A stretch of DNA of 48,628 nucleotides from Caballeronia choica (GTDB taxonomy: Bacteria; Pseudomonadota; Gammaproteobacteria; Burkholderiales; Burkholderiaceae). The position numbers were made by a program, and so were the translations under genes. The first letter of the stretch is position 1, and each line of letters begins with the position of its first letter. A model generated the notes under the pieces. The model worked only from the letters and a program-made list of their open reading frames with translations, did not search any database and was not told where the DNA came from. Positions 24,462 through 33,520 of the stretch are shown one piece after another. Location of the stretch: NCBI RefSeq assembly GCF_001544535.1, contig NZ_FCON02000058.1, forward strand, positions 1 to 48,628. The letters are read 5' to 3'.

Positions 24462-25691
24462 ATGGAGCGTATCGTGGTGGTCGGCGCCGGTTTTGCCGGA
24501 TTGTGGAGCGCGCTGGGTGCGGCTCGCAAACTCGACGAGCTGCGCGTGCCGACGGATCAGGTCGAGGTCGTCGTCATTAACGGCACGCCGTATCACAGCG
24601 TTCGCGTTCGCAACTATGAGCAGCCCCTCGACGATACGCTTGTACCGCTTTCCGACGTGCTCGATCCGGTTGACGTGCGCCGGATTCGAGGCATCGTGTG
24701 CTCAATCGATCTGTCGAAGCGCCTGGTCGAGATTGACATCGACGGGCAAGCGCAATGGCTCGACTACGACCGTTTGATCCTCGCTGCGGGGAGCGAGCTC
24801 GTTCGCCCCGGCATCCCCGGACTACGCGAATTTGCATTCGATGTCGACACCTTCCCGGGCGCCGGCAAGCTGCAGGAACACCTGCTCCAATTGCCTGATC
24901 TGCCGGAGTCGGCCGGGCGCCTGACCGTCGTGGTGGTCGGCGCAGGGCTAACGGGCATCGAGCTAGCGGCCGAATTGCCCGCCCGGCTGCGCGGCATCGT
25001 CGGTAACGGCGGGCGGGATCCGGTGCGCGTGATCCTCGCTGATCGTTCAGCGAGGATCGGTCTGGCGATGGGCGGCGCACAGCCGGTGATCGAGGAGGCG
25101 CTGAACGCGCAGGGTATCGAGCTGCTGCCGGGCGTTTCGCTCGAGGCGGTGACGCGCGACGGTATTCTGCTGACGGGCGGAACACGCATCGATGCGGCTA
25201 CTGTCGTCTGGTGTGGCGGCATGCGCGCGAGTTCGCTGACCGGACAGTTTCCCGTCACGCTCGATCCGTTCGGCCGCGTTCCTGTCGATTCGTTTTTGCG
25301 CCTCGATAATGTGCCCGGCGTTTTTGCGGCCGGCGATTGCGCCCGCATCCTGATCGACGGAGAGCGGCCGTCCGTCATGTCATGCCAGCATGGCCGGCCG
25401 ATGGGGCGCTACGCCGGTCACAATGCCGTTTGCGACCTGCTTGGTCAGCCGATGCTGCCACTTCACATCGACTGGTACACAACCATTCTCGATCTCGGCC
25501 CTTGGGGTGCAGTCTACACGGAGGGGTGGGACCGCCGTCTCGCCTCGCAGGGCGACGACGCCAAGCAAACCAAACGCACAATCAACTGCGAACGCATTTA
25601 TCCGCCGCGAACAGGGTCGCGCGAAGACATATTCAAGGCGGCCGCACCCGTCGTCCAGGCGCCGCCATACACCGTTCGCCAGGCACTCTAG
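24462..25691 (+). CDS. NADH dehydrogenase type II-like FAD oxidoreductase
   Basis: A 409-aa pyridine-nucleotide-disulphide-type flavoprotein. The FAD dinucleotide fold is at the start (RIVVVGAGFAGLWSALGAARKL), a second Rossmann motif is VVVVGAGLTGIELAAELPARL, and the FAD-closing motif is GVFAAGDCARI. The CQHGRPMGRYAGHNAV segment is as in NDH-2 relatives. No redox CxxC and no clear C-terminal membrane anchor are seen, so it may be a peripheral quinone reductase. The ATG at 24462 is chosen for the GGAG six bases upstream; other in-frame ATGs lie at 24441 and 24450. It is a single gene after the AraC regulator. Confidence 0.82.
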   Translation: MERIVVVGAGFAGLWSALGAARKLDELRVPTDQVEVVVINGTPYHSVRVRNYEQPLDDTLVPLSDVLDPVDVRRIRGIVCSIDLSKRLVEIDIDGQAQWLDYDRLILAAGSELVRPGIPGLREFAFDVDTFPGAGKLQEHLLQLPDLPESAGRLTVVVVGAGLTGIELAAELPARLRGIVGNGGRDPVRVILADRSARIGLAMGGAQPVIEEALNAQGIELLPGVSLEAVTRDGILLTGGTRIDAATVVWCGGMRASSLTGQFPVTLDPFGRVPVDSFLRLDNVPGVFAAGDCARILIDGERPSVMSCQHGRPMGRYAGHNAVCDLLGQPMLPLHIDWYTTILDLGPWGAVYTEGWDRRLASQGDDAKQTKRTINCERIYPPRTGSREDIFKAAAPVVQAPPYTVRQAL

Positions 25692-26044
25692 GCGTGCGCA
25701 AGCAGTGCCGTCGCGAGTTTCTTAGGCTCTGTCGCAGTAATGCGGTTCGCTATGATGTGGGGAACGACACCCCGCGCGCATTTGCGACGACCGAGACATC
25801 GGACGCGGCCTCTGCATTGCTGATGGTGAAGCCTGCTCACAGCGGGTTCCGCAGCGGGGGCCGGTCACACTACGCCGCGTGTGACCAATGGCTCAGGGCG
25901 GCGCCGGGCGGCGTCGCGGGCGCGCGCACCGAACTCGCTGGCTGATACTTCCACAGCAATGCCGGGTCGTCCCGCGCTCGCGCCTCGAATAAGCTCGGTC
26001 GCGGGAAATTACCCGTTTCATACCGTTTCTTCTGGGACTGAACA
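25692..26044. other. Intergenic region between convergent genes, no gene recognised
   Basis: This is 353 bp between the convergent flavoprotein and OmpA-like genes. The frames across it are extensions or shadows and have no ribosome sites. No clear terminator hairpin with a T-run was found. Confidence 0.4.
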
Positions 26045-26590
26045 CTAGCTGCCGGTAATGATGCCGATCTCTACGCGGCGATTCTGAGCGCGACCCTGCT
26101 CTGTTTCGTTCGTATCCACCGGATCAGACTCTCCCTCGCCATGCACGATGTACTCGTGTGCCTTCAGCCCGTGCTCCTGCATGTAATGCGCTACTGCCTG
26201 CGCACGGCGCAATGAGAGTTCATGGTTAGACTCCGAAGAACCAACCGAATCGGTGTAGCCAGTCACCGTCACCGTTTTCACGTTCTCGTGTTGCGCGTGA
26301 GCAATGATCTTGTCCAGTTGCACATCGGCCGAGGGGCGCAGTTTCGCCTGGCCCGAGTTGAAGGTCGCGGCACCCGAAAGCGTGTAGTGTTCGGGCGCGG
26401 CCGCGGGCGCAGGCGCGGGCGCTGGAGCGACTGGCGGCGGGGCGGGCGCCGGCGCAGGAGCCTGAGAGGCTGGCGGCGGGGGAGGCGGCGACGAAGCGCA
26501 GCCAGCCAGTGCTGTGCATATTGCCAGCGCCATGGCCAGCGGAGTAATGCTGCCTGTTCGCGGGGTGAGTTTGGTTATTTTTTTCATCAT
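26045..26590 (-). CDS. OmpA-family lipoprotein
   Basis: A 181-aa outer-membrane lipoprotein. The signal peptide ends in the lipobox ALAGC, followed by a Ser/Pro/Ala-rich linker (PPPPPPASQAPAPAPAPP) that can span the periplasm. The C-terminal OmpA domain binds peptidoglycan: FNSGQAKLRPSADVQLDKI, TVTGYTDSVGSSESNHELS, RRAQAVAHYM, HGEGESDPVD and GRAQNRRVEIGI, including the Asp and Arg that contact diaminopimelate in this fold. It anchors the outer membrane to the wall. It is a single gene with its promoter region at 26591-26799. Confidence 0.92.
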   Translation of the reverse strand: MMKKITKLTPRTGSITPLAMALAICTALAGCASSPPPPPPASQAPAPAPAPPPVAPAPAPAPAAAPEHYTLSGAATFNSGQAKLRPSADVQLDKIIAHAQHENVKTVTVTGYTDSVGSSESNHELSLRRAQAVAHYMQEHGLKAHEYIVHGEGESDPVDTNETEQGRAQNRRVEIGIITGS

Positions 26591-26799
26591 TAATGCTCCT
26601 TGGCAAACATTGAAGAAGCGATCGTAAAGACGGTCGCTGCCTGTTACCCGTAACGGCGCGTGAAAAATCCAGAAGTTATGCCGTTACTGAGGTTATGTGA
26701 CGGTTCACCGCAAGAACAATTAAAGTCTCTCGCTTCGTTTCCATCGAACGATTGACGCCGCGGCAGAACCGTCGCTCGCCAGTGCGTGCGTGGCAGGGT

Positions 26800-27111
26800 C
26801 TACGGTCTGAAACGGAGGGAAATCAGTTCGAGGCAACGAACGGCGATATTAAACGCCCATTGAACGGCTGCATCCGTGCTATCGCGGATGCATCGTCCTA
26901 TGCGTCTGTATTTGTCTTCGGTTGATCCGATTTCATGGCGAGCCCCGTACTGCCCGGTTCCGGGGCACGCGGCGAAATCCTCAATCGCCAGCCGACACTT
27001 GGAAGTGAGTGCGCGATATGTCTGCAAGCGCAGCAACTGCAATGCAGCCCCGCGTTCCAGGGATGCCGCTCCTGGGAATCCGATGCAGTTCATCTGCATG
27101 CCCATTTCCAT
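26800..27111 (-). CDS. Hypothetical protein (103 aa) with strong ribosome site
   Basis: The ATG at 27111 follows GGAAGGAGCACGAT, an excellent ribosome site. The ORF can be extended upstream by 45 codons, but this site decides the start. The protein begins MEMGMQMNCIGFPGAASLERG, continues with a helix LQLLRLQTYRALTSKCRLAIEDFAA and ends in ISLRFRP, with two further helical stretches. No signal peptide or known motif is seen and I do not recognise the family. It lies 210 bp upstream of the OmpA-like gene on the same strand. Confidence 0.5.
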   Translation of the reverse strand: MEMGMQMNCIGFPGAASLERGAALQLLRLQTYRALTSKCRLAIEDFAACPGTGQYGARHEIGSTEDKYRRIGRCIRDSTDAAVQWAFNIAVRCLELISLRFRP

Positions 27112-28127
27112 ATCGTGCTCCTTCCAATACCGAAAGGAATTCCCAGCGAACTCTGCCATTGGCGGCGGGACGATCCCGCCATCCCCTTCGAATCGTTTCA
27201 CTTTGATCAACTGTCGGTCAGCGCGCCTGTACAGAGTCACGCGCAATCAATCGAATCTCGAGATCGCGAGCTGGCCAAGTTTTGTACTTTGTGTCGAGTG
27301 GGCGCCGTTCCAGGCTTATGACGGGTTGTGTATTAATAATACTCTGGGCCAATCGAAGAACAAGGTCGAAAGTGTGACATCGATTGTCGCCATTGCTGCC
27401 GCACTGATTGGTCTCGCCTACGCCCCCTCTTTAGCCCAGGCGTTGGCGTTCAACGTGGGGTCGCTCAGCGACAGCTAACCGCCGTTTCAAACAAGCACGA
27501 AGGAGCGACGAATGTTCGATTCAAGAAACTGACTTTGGAGGCGGACGGGCGCAATGCTGACCGCAGCCGAGCTCTTCGCGCTATCGGGCACCGTCTTGGC
27601 CACCAACTAGTCACGACAGTGCCCAGAAGGCAGGAACGCAAACCAGGCTGCCATACAGGAAGCGCACGCGGGCAAGGTTTACCGCCGAGATGCAAACCAG
27701 AAGAGCAAGACCCAGTGCCGGCAATACAAGCGCGACACGAAGAAGGCCGCCAGCAAAAGCGAGACGTCAAGTACTAGAGCCTTGTATCGCCCGCACAATG
27801 TAAACTAACGTTCTGCAGGTCCCCGGTCGAATGTCTGCTTGGCCAGGTGCCTCCCGGTTGCGACAGCGAAGTACGGTCGTTCGCCCTTCGTGCTACGACT
27901 TTCCCCCGCGCCCGCGAACGGGAAAAGATTCAAGGCGCGTAGTGTAATGGACTACGCCATCCTGAATAAGCAATCCCGGCATGAATGCAACACGTCGAAA
28001 ACGGCGTTAATCAAGCCATGAATGCGTCCGTGCGATAAGTCTTGAGTAGGCTGGATCGGTAGCAAAACTTGACATCGATGTCTATCGGAGCTGGTCTCCG
28101 AAGGTCTCGGCGAACCGGAGGTGAGTC
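27112..28127. other. One kilobase of decayed or non-coding sequence
   Basis: No intact gene is visible. Pieces look like decayed secreted proteins: a signal-peptide-like stretch at 27374-27476, and an AAGGAG site followed by ATG at about 27511 whose frame stops after six codons. One base shift would give a start resembling FKKLTL. Between about 27640 and 27775 a frame reads ANQAAIQEAHAGKVYRRDAN, Lys/Gln-rich as in small periplasmic proteins. A 7-bp hairpin (GCGTAGT/ACTACGC) lies at 27937-27957. Composition is lower in GC than the flanks. Confidence 0.45.
27374..27478 (+). pseudogene. Possible signal-peptide relic of a secreted protein
   Basis: A GTG-initiated 34-codon frame reads TSIVAIAAALIGLAYAPS followed by LAQALAFNVGSLSDS and a stop. 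The hydrophobic core with an AQA cleavage site looks like a Sec signal with the mature part lost. There is no clear ribosome site. It may be chance. Confidence 0.25.
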
Positions 28128-28937
28128 ATGCCCGAAGAAGTCCAGTACAGTCATTCAGCCGACATCCCGGGTTTGATCCTTGGCACGGCTCGGTTTGCCG
28201 AGTTTCGCTTTGAGCCGCACTATCATCTCGACTGCCATATCGGACTCGTTGCGAACGGGGTGCAACGTCAATCGTTCCGTGGCGAATCTCTGCTGCTCAC
28301 GCGTGGCGCGATTCAGCTTATGCCTCCAGGCGAGGTTCACGACGGGGTCGCTGATTCCGACGAGTCGTACACGCTCCAAACGTTTCGACTGTCGCCCGCG
28401 CTGCTGAATGGCTTTGGGGAGGAAATCACGGGCAAGCACTATTTCCCCTCACAGGCCGCGGCGGTGCTGCAAGACAGCCGCCTCGCAGATCAGTTGCTCA
28501 AGATTCACTCAACGCTTCAGCAAGGGATAGACGATCCGATCTTGAACGAAACCTACGTTCTGGAATTACTGGAGTCATTGTTCGCCCGTGTGAAGCAACC
28601 ATCTCCCCAAGCTATCGCCGGAGCCTTGTCGTCTCAGCAACTGCGACTCGTTCGGGAATTCGTCGAGGCGCATATTGCCGACAAAATCGTTCTGCAAGAT
28701 CTGTCTCTTCTTGTTGGCCTCGATCGATTCCGGTTCTTGAAACTGTTTAAACGCACTATCGGCATGACGCCGCACGCCTGGTTACTGCGCATGCGATTGG
28801 AAAAGGCGGTGGCATTGATCAACGCGAACAGGAACATGCCGATCATTGAAATTGCGCATGCCGTCGGCTTCTTTGATCAAAGCCATTTCACGCGGGCGTT
28901 CCGCGAGGCGTACGGCGTTACTCCCGCGCGCTTCTGA
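28128..28937 (+). CDS. AraC family transcriptional regulator
   Basis: A 269-aa AraC protein. The N-terminal cupin sensor has EFRFEPHYHLDCHIGLVANGVQRQSFRGE and LLTRGAIQLMPPGEVHDG; the C-terminal domain has LVREFVEAHIADKIVLQDLS, LDRFRFLKLFKRTIGMTPHAWLLRMRLEKA and IIEIAHAVGFFDQSHFTRAFREAYGVTPARF. This layout is common in regulators of amino-acid exporters or catabolic genes. It precedes the threonine aldolase gene by 110 bp on the same strand, so it may control that gene. The ATG has a GGAGGTGAGTC site. Confidence 0.9.
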   Translation: MPEEVQYSHSADIPGLILGTARFAEFRFEPHYHLDCHIGLVANGVQRQSFRGESLLLTRGAIQLMPPGEVHDGVADSDESYTLQTFRLSPALLNGFGEEITGKHYFPSQAAAVLQDSRLADQLLKIHSTLQQGIDDPILNETYVLELLESLFARVKQPSPQAIAGALSSQQLRLVREFVEAHIADKIVLQDLSLLVGLDRFRFLKLFKRTIGMTPHAWLLRMRLEKAVALINANRNMPIIEIAHAVGFFDQSHFTRAFREAYGVTPARF

Positions 28938-29046
28938 CGACGGCGCGGCAATTTTTTACAAGGCGTTTGGGTAACGAATCGGTAGCCTTCGGCTTTTGGC
29001 CTCGCGCCCATCCTGGGCGGCCTCCCATCCAAGGCAGAAGCACCGA

Positions 29047-30084
29047 ATGACTACTTTCAGCTTTCTTGACGACTACAGCGAAGGCGCACATCCCGACATT
29101 CTCAGCGTCCTGACGGAGTCCAACACCATCCAGCAGGCACCTTACGGGGAAGACTCGTATTCTGCCGAGGCAACGACCCGGATCAAGGCCCGCTTGGGGG
29201 ACGGGTTCGACGGAGCGATCCACTACGTCGCAAGCGGGACCTTGGCCAACATCGTTTCGATATCGAGTTGCCTGCGACCGCACGAAGCCGTCATTGCAGT
29301 GAACTCGGGACATATCGTGGTGAGGGAGGCGGGTGCTATTGAGGCAACGGGCCACAAACTCATCGTCGTTCCCGCTGTAGACGGGAAACTCACGCCCGCC
29401 AATATCGAGGCCGCGCTTGCCAGCAATGCTCATTTTCCGCACATGGCGAAACCTCGACTGATCTATCTGTCGAATGCAACTGAAACAGGCACCGTCTATA
29501 CCCTTGAGGAACTGCGGAAGATATCGGCCCTCGCCAAGCAACGGGGCCTGATTCTATTTCTCGATGGCGCGCGGCTGGGCGCGGCATTGGCGTCAAGCAA
29601 AAGCGACGCGACACTGGCCGATATTGCTTCCCTCGTCGACATTTTCTGGATCGGTGGAACCAAGGTGGGTGCGCTTCTGGGTGAAGCAATCGTGGTTTGC
29701 AATCCAGCGCTCGCGGAGGATTTTGCTTTTCATGTCAAGCAACGCGGCGGCATGTTGGCGAAGGGGCGGCTACTGGGTATCCAGTTTCAGGAGTTATTTG
29801 GCGTCAAGAATCTCTTCTTCGAAAATGCGAAGCATGCCAATGTGATGGCGGCAAAGCTCGCTTCCGGGATCGTGTCCAGCGGTTACGGTCTCGAGGCGGA
29901 AACGGCTACGAATCAAGTATTTCCAATCTTGCCCGATTCTGTCATTTCCGCTTTGCAGCAACACTTTGCTTTCTACGTCTGGAGAAAGGCGGATAACGAG
30001 CATTCCGCGATTCGCCTGGTCACGTCGTGGGCCACGCAAGAGCACGCGGTCGACGCTTTTTTGGCTCGGCTCGCCCAACTTTAA
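29047..30084 (+). CDS. Threonine aldolase family (low-specificity, beta-eliminating lyase) protein
   Basis: A 345-aa fold-type I PLP enzyme. It begins SFLDDYSEGAHPDILSVL and carries APYGEDSYSAEATTRIK, HYVASGTLANIVSIS and the PLP-aspartate segment LILFLDGARLGAALAS. The Schiff-base lysine lies in DIFWIGGTKVGALLGEA, and the C-terminal part has HSAIRLVTSWATQEHAVDAF. It cleaves beta-hydroxy-alpha-amino acids such as L-threonine or allo-threonine to glycine and an aldehyde; specificity is broad in this branch. The start is the ATG at 29047 with a weak site. It follows an AraC gene and is convergent, with a 28-bp gap, to the CGNR gene. Confidence 0.88.
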   Translation: MTTFSFLDDYSEGAHPDILSVLTESNTIQQAPYGEDSYSAEATTRIKARLGDGFDGAIHYVASGTLANIVSISSCLRPHEAVIAVNSGHIVVREAGAIEATGHKLIVVPAVDGKLTPANIEAALASNAHFPHMAKPRLIYLSNATETGTVYTLEELRKISALAKQRGLILFLDGARLGAALASSKSDATLADIASLVDIFWIGGTKVGALLGEAIVVCNPALAEDFAFHVKQRGGMLAKGRLLGIQFQELFGVKNLFFENAKHANVMAAKLASGIVSSGYGLEAETATNQVFPILPDSVISALQQHFAFYVWRKADNEHSAIRLVTSWATQEHAVDAFLARLAQL

Positions 30085-30112
30085 AGGCACATTGACGGTT
30101 GCCCGCCGTTCA

Positions 30113-30736
30113 CTATGTTGCTCTCGTCGTATGGTAGTGGCGCTTTGCTTTTGCGCGATTTCCACACGTGGCCATCGAGCACCACCGTCTGGACCTGCTT
30201 CGCGAGAGATCGAGGAACAGCCACGAACACGCGCCGCACTCTCGGACATTCGCAAGCATCGGTTGTGAAAGCAGTTCGCTCGCTGAAATAGCAAGCCGGT
30301 CCTTTATGAGCGTGCTACCGGCCTTCTCGGGACATACCGTCCAGCGCACCGGTGCTCGTCCTTCAATCCACAGCGTCGAATGGTGCATTGCCTCGACGAT
30401 ATCGCGTTCCAGCCGCAGCCGGGCTTCTTCCGAAGGCAGAACGCCGCCGGCAATGGCTGCGAACACTGAGTGCGCGGCCTCTCGCAGTTCCGTCAGATCT
30501 TTCAGCAGATCGGGTGGACGGCGTCCCTTGCGCGACCGCACCTTGCCGAACAGGCGGCGATCAGTCGAATCAACGACGCCGTTTGCCGTAGCCCAGTCGA
30601 TAGCGCCGTCCCAGTCAGCCAATCGCTCGACGTCACGGTCCTTGCCAGCGCCGCCGCACGTGTTCACGAAGTTGAGGACGAGGTGCCCGCCAACGTCCGC
30701 GTCTGCCTGCACACGCGATTCCTTTACGTTCGCCAA
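30113..30736 (-). CDS. CGNR zinc-finger protein (ABATE domain), putative regulator
   Basis: A 207-aa protein with the N-terminal stress-regulator-like (ABATE) domain (GGHLVLNFVNTCGG, LADWDGAIDWA, DLTELREAAHSVFAAIAGG) and a C-terminal CGNR finger: RECGACSWLFLDLSRS, RRWCSMATCGNRAKAKRHY. Four cysteines should bind zinc and the basic end should contact DNA. The best start is a TTG at 30736 with GAGG five bases before it; no in-frame ATG lies near. It is divergent from the alpha/beta hydrolase with a 74-bp shared promoter region, so it probably regulates that gene. Confidence 0.88.
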   Translation of the reverse strand: MANVKESRVQADADVGGHLVLNFVNTCGGAGKDRDVERLADWDGAIDWATANGVVDSTDRRLFGKVRSRKGRRPPDLLKDLTELREAAHSVFAAIAGGVLPSEEARLRLERDIVEAMHHSTLWIEGRAPVRWTVCPEKAGSTLIKDRLAISASELLSQPMLANVRECGACSWLFLDLSRSRSRRWCSMATCGNRAKAKRHYHTTRAT

Positions 30737-30810
30737 TATAACCTCATTGAACGCTTTTGATGGTTAGTCTATGCTTGTTGTTCACTACTGTCCAATGCAT
30801 ACGGTGATTC

Positions 30811-31701
30811 ATGATGGATACTTCGCGGCGATTGCAGCAGTTGTCTGATGGAGCGTTGCCTTTGGCACAAACCTTTGACTTCGATGGCCAGTCGGTACGC
30901 TATGGCGTAATGGGCGCGGGCAAGCCGATGGTGCTGATACACGGAACGCCGTTTTCTTCGCAGGTCTGGCGCCGCATTGCGCCGATCGCGGCTCGCTTTC
31001 GACAGGTCTTCTACTTCGATCTCCTGGGTTACGGATTATCCGAGCAGCGCGCGGATCAGGACGTCTCACTGGGCGTTCAGAATCGCTTGCTTGCGGCCTT
31101 GCTCAAGCATTGGCGGATCGAGCAGCCCGACGTGGTGGCTCATGATTTCGGCGGCGCTACAGCGCTCAGGGCAGCCTTGCTGGATCGATGCGAGTATCGA
31201 TCGCTGCTGCTGATCGATCCGGTGGCGGTCGCGCCGTGGGGATCACCGTTTGTTCGTCATGTGCGCGCGCATGAGGCAGCGTTCGCGGGCGTGCCCGCGT
31301 ACATTCATGAGGCGATGGTCAACGCGTATCTGCAGGGCGCCGTCAGCCGGACGCTTGCGGCAGACATCTTGCGTATCCATTCGTCACCCTGGACGGGCGA
31401 AGTGGGTCAAGCGGCGTTCTATCGGCAAATCACCCAGATGGATCAACGCTATACCGATGAGGTCCAACCGCGATATGGAGAACTTCGCTGCCCGGTATCG
31501 ATCTTGTGGGGTGAAGAGGATCAGTGGATTCCGGTCGATCGAGGCCTGGAATTATCGGCGATGATCCCCGGAGCACGCTTCACGCGAGTTGCCGGCTCGG
31601 GGCATTTGATGCAGGAAGATGTTCCCGAAGCGATCGTCGCCGAGTTGATGGAGTTCATGCTGCAGGGAGAACAGCACCAGTGCCTGGGAATCCATGCTTG
31701 A
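30811..31701 (+). CDS. Alpha/beta hydrolase with Asp nucleophile (haloalkane dehalogenase/epoxide hydrolase-like)
   Basis: A 296-aa hydrolase. The oxyanion region is LIHGTPFSSQVWRRI. The nucleophile elbow is VVAHDFGGATAL with Asp112 where esterases have Ser. The acid lies in ILWGEEDQWIPVDRG and the His in VAGSGHLMQEDVPE. An Asp nucleophile is known for haloalkane dehalogenases, fluoroacetate dehalogenases and epoxide hydrolases, which form an ester intermediate. The residue after Asp112 is Phe, not the halide-binding Trp of typical dehalogenases. The cap lies between about residues 135 and 215. It is cytoplasmic and divergent from the CGNR regulator. The substrate is open. Confidence 0.85.
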   Translation: MMDTSRRLQQLSDGALPLAQTFDFDGQSVRYGVMGAGKPMVLIHGTPFSSQVWRRIAPIAARFRQVFYFDLLGYGLSEQRADQDVSLGVQNRLLAALLKHWRIEQPDVVAHDFGGATALRAALLDRCEYRSLLLIDPVAVAPWGSPFVRHVRAHEAAFAGVPAYIHEAMVNAYLQGAVSRTLAADILRIHSSPWTGEVGQAAFYRQITQMDQRYTDEVQPRYGELRCPVSILWGEEDQWIPVDRGLELSAMIPGARFTRVAGSGHLMQEDVPEAIVAELMEFMLQGEQHQCLGIHA

Positions 31702-31862
31702 CGGAACTGCCGAGAGCCCTCGGTCACGAGCGGAGTCTGTTAGGCGTCTGATCATGGGTCCAGGTCTGTCGACGACCTCGTCTGAGTGATCCGTGCAACG
31801 ATTCTTCCGCGCGACGGAACTACATCTTGTGCATGACTTGCGCGCGGTCTAACGGCGCCGCT

Positions 31863-32780
31863 CTACCATTTCCGGTTCATGTCTTCGAATCCCGTCACGA
31901 GTGCATCGAGCAGGTGACGGACGGCGGGAACCATGCCTCGCCGCGTGGGGAAGATCGCATGTACAAGGGCCGGCGTGGTCGCCAGACCCGGCAGAAGGTG
32001 CTGCAGGCGGCCTGCCTGGATATCGGCCTCAACCAGTTCCCTCGGAAGCATTGCCACGCCGACGCCCGATAGCGCCGCAACCCGCAGGCTGGCGAGATCG
32101 TCGGTCGCCAGGCGGGGGCGATGCGCCCACGATGTCACGCGTCCCTCGACATCGACCAGGTTCCAGACAAATCGCTCGCTGGCGCTGGCCATCGCGAGGG
32201 TGGGCCACTCCTTCACGGATTCGATCGAGGTGGGCGCCGGATGGCGCGCCGCCATTTCGGGACTGGCGACCAGAATCTGGATCGACAAACCCAACTGACG
32301 GACGGCGAGATCGGTGTTCTCCAACGGCGGAAGCCTGACCCGGATCGCAAAGTCCAGGCCTTCCTCGACGACATCCGCGCGGCGGTTGGTTGCATCCAGC
32401 AGGACCTGAACATCGGGGTTGTCCCGGACGTACCGCGCGATGATCGTGGAGATGCCGGACTCCAGCAAGCCTACGGGGCAACTGATGCGAACGGTGCCTT
32501 GCGGCCTGGACTGCGTCCAGTCCACGATATCCTTGGCAGCCTTGGCTGCCGCCACCAAGGCGAGGCAATGCTGGTGGAACCGCCGTCCGGTTTCCGTCAG
32601 GGACAGGCTCCGGCTGGTGCGATTGAGCAGGCGGACCGCGAGTTCTTCCTCCAGTGCGCGAATGCGTCGGCTCAGCTTCGACGTCTGTACGCCGAGCACG
32701 CGGGCGGCCGCGGTGAAGCTCCCATGCTCGACCACCTCGGCGAAGAGCCGAAGGTCGTTGAGGTCACTGATCCGGTTCAT
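31863..32780 (-). CDS. LysR family transcriptional regulator
   Basis: A 305-aa LysR protein: N-terminal helix-turn-helix LNDLRLFAEVVEHGSFTAAARVLGVQTSKLSRRIRALEEELAVRLLNRTSRSLSLTETG, then the periplasmic-binding-like effector domain (GTVRISCPVGLLESGI, DFAIRVRLPPLENTDLAVRQLG, LRVAALSGVGVAMLPRELV). The ATG at 32780 starts the homology; a longer frame upstream is not supported. It is divergent from the DoxX gene (246-bp gap), a common arrangement in which such regulators control redox or quinone-related genes. Confidence 0.9.
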   Translation of the reverse strand: MNRISDLNDLRLFAEVVEHGSFTAAARVLGVQTSKLSRRIRALEEELAVRLLNRTSRSLSLTETGRRFHQHCLALVAAAKAAKDIVDWTQSRPQGTVRISCPVGLLESGISTIIARYVRDNPDVQVLLDATNRRADVVEEGLDFAIRVRLPPLENTDLAVRQLGLSIQILVASPEMAARHPAPTSIESVKEWPTLAMASASERFVWNLVDVEGRVTSWAHRPRLATDDLASLRVAALSGVGVAMLPRELVEADIQAGRLQHLLPGLATTPALVHAIFPTRRGMVPAVRHLLDALVTGFEDMNRKW

Positions 32781-33026
32781 TGGCTGGCTTCGGTTGAGTC
32801 TTGTCGTTCTACCAGAAGCAATGATGCTTTGCAATTCTGGAGATGTGCGCAGGATCGTTGCCGACATAGCATTCGGTCCATGGCCCGACCATCGCAGATT
32901 TTGACGGGCTGCCGATTTCCAGTCTTGCCATTTTGGCTGACGGGAAACGGAGGCGGACATGCTCACAAACCGGTTGAGTTCGAATTCAAGCAGTCTGCCT
33001 AACTAAACTCATTTCAGGAGATTGTC

Positions 33027-33440
33027 ATGGAACGCTACAAGTTTCTCCCGCTGTTGGGTCGCATCTTGCTCGGAGCACCGTTTGTTCTGAGCGGCCTGAG
33101 CAAGCTAGGCGCGTATGCCGCGACAGTCGGCTATATCGGCGCCGCCGGGTTGCCGTTGCCGTCGCTCGCCTTCGTCGTCGCAGTGGTTATCGAGCTGGGC
33201 GGGGGCTTGCTGCTTCTGACGGGCTACCGCGTGCGCTTCGCATCGCTGGTGATGGCGGTGTTCAGTCTAGCCACAGCGGTATTTTTCCATCACAACTTCG
33301 CCGACCAGAACCAGATGATTCACTTTCTCAAGAACGTAATGATGGCGGGTGGTCTGCTCCAGATCACCTACTTCGGTGCTGGTGCCTTCAGTCTGGACGG
33401 ACGGGCGTCGGCGCGCGTCGGCTCTCTGACGGCTGGCTAA
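33027..33440 (+). CDS. DoxX family membrane protein
   Basis: A 137-aa inner-membrane protein with four hydrophobic segments. It starts FLPLLGRILLGAPFVLSGLSKLGAYAATVGYIGAAGLP, continues AFVVAVVIELGGGLLLLTGYRVR and MAVFSLATAVFFHHNF, and ends with a segment around NVMMAGGLLQITYFGAGAFSLDG. This is the standard DoxX/YphA layout. Functions in the family concern thiosulphate:quinone oxidation or oxidative-stress membrane complexes; for this member nothing specific can be said. A strong CAGGAG site precedes the ATG. It is divergent from LysR and convergent with the next AraC gene. Confidence 0.9.
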   Translation: MERYKFLPLLGRILLGAPFVLSGLSKLGAYAATVGYIGAAGLPLPSLAFVVAVVIELGGGLLLLTGYRVRFASLVMAVFSLATAVFFHHNFADQNQMIHFLKNVMMAGGLLQITYFGAGAFSLDGRASARVGSLTAG

Positions 33441-33520
33441 GTCAACCGGGCGCCGTCGAATTCGCCGGCGCTCGTCATTGCCCGTGAACGTTTCTAGCAT
33501 CGCACGGAGCCACACTTGCT

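Noticed and set aside
27937-27957. Hairpin GCGTAGT-7-ACTACGC considered as tRNA arm or terminator
   Set aside because: No cloverleaf could be built around it and no T-run follows.
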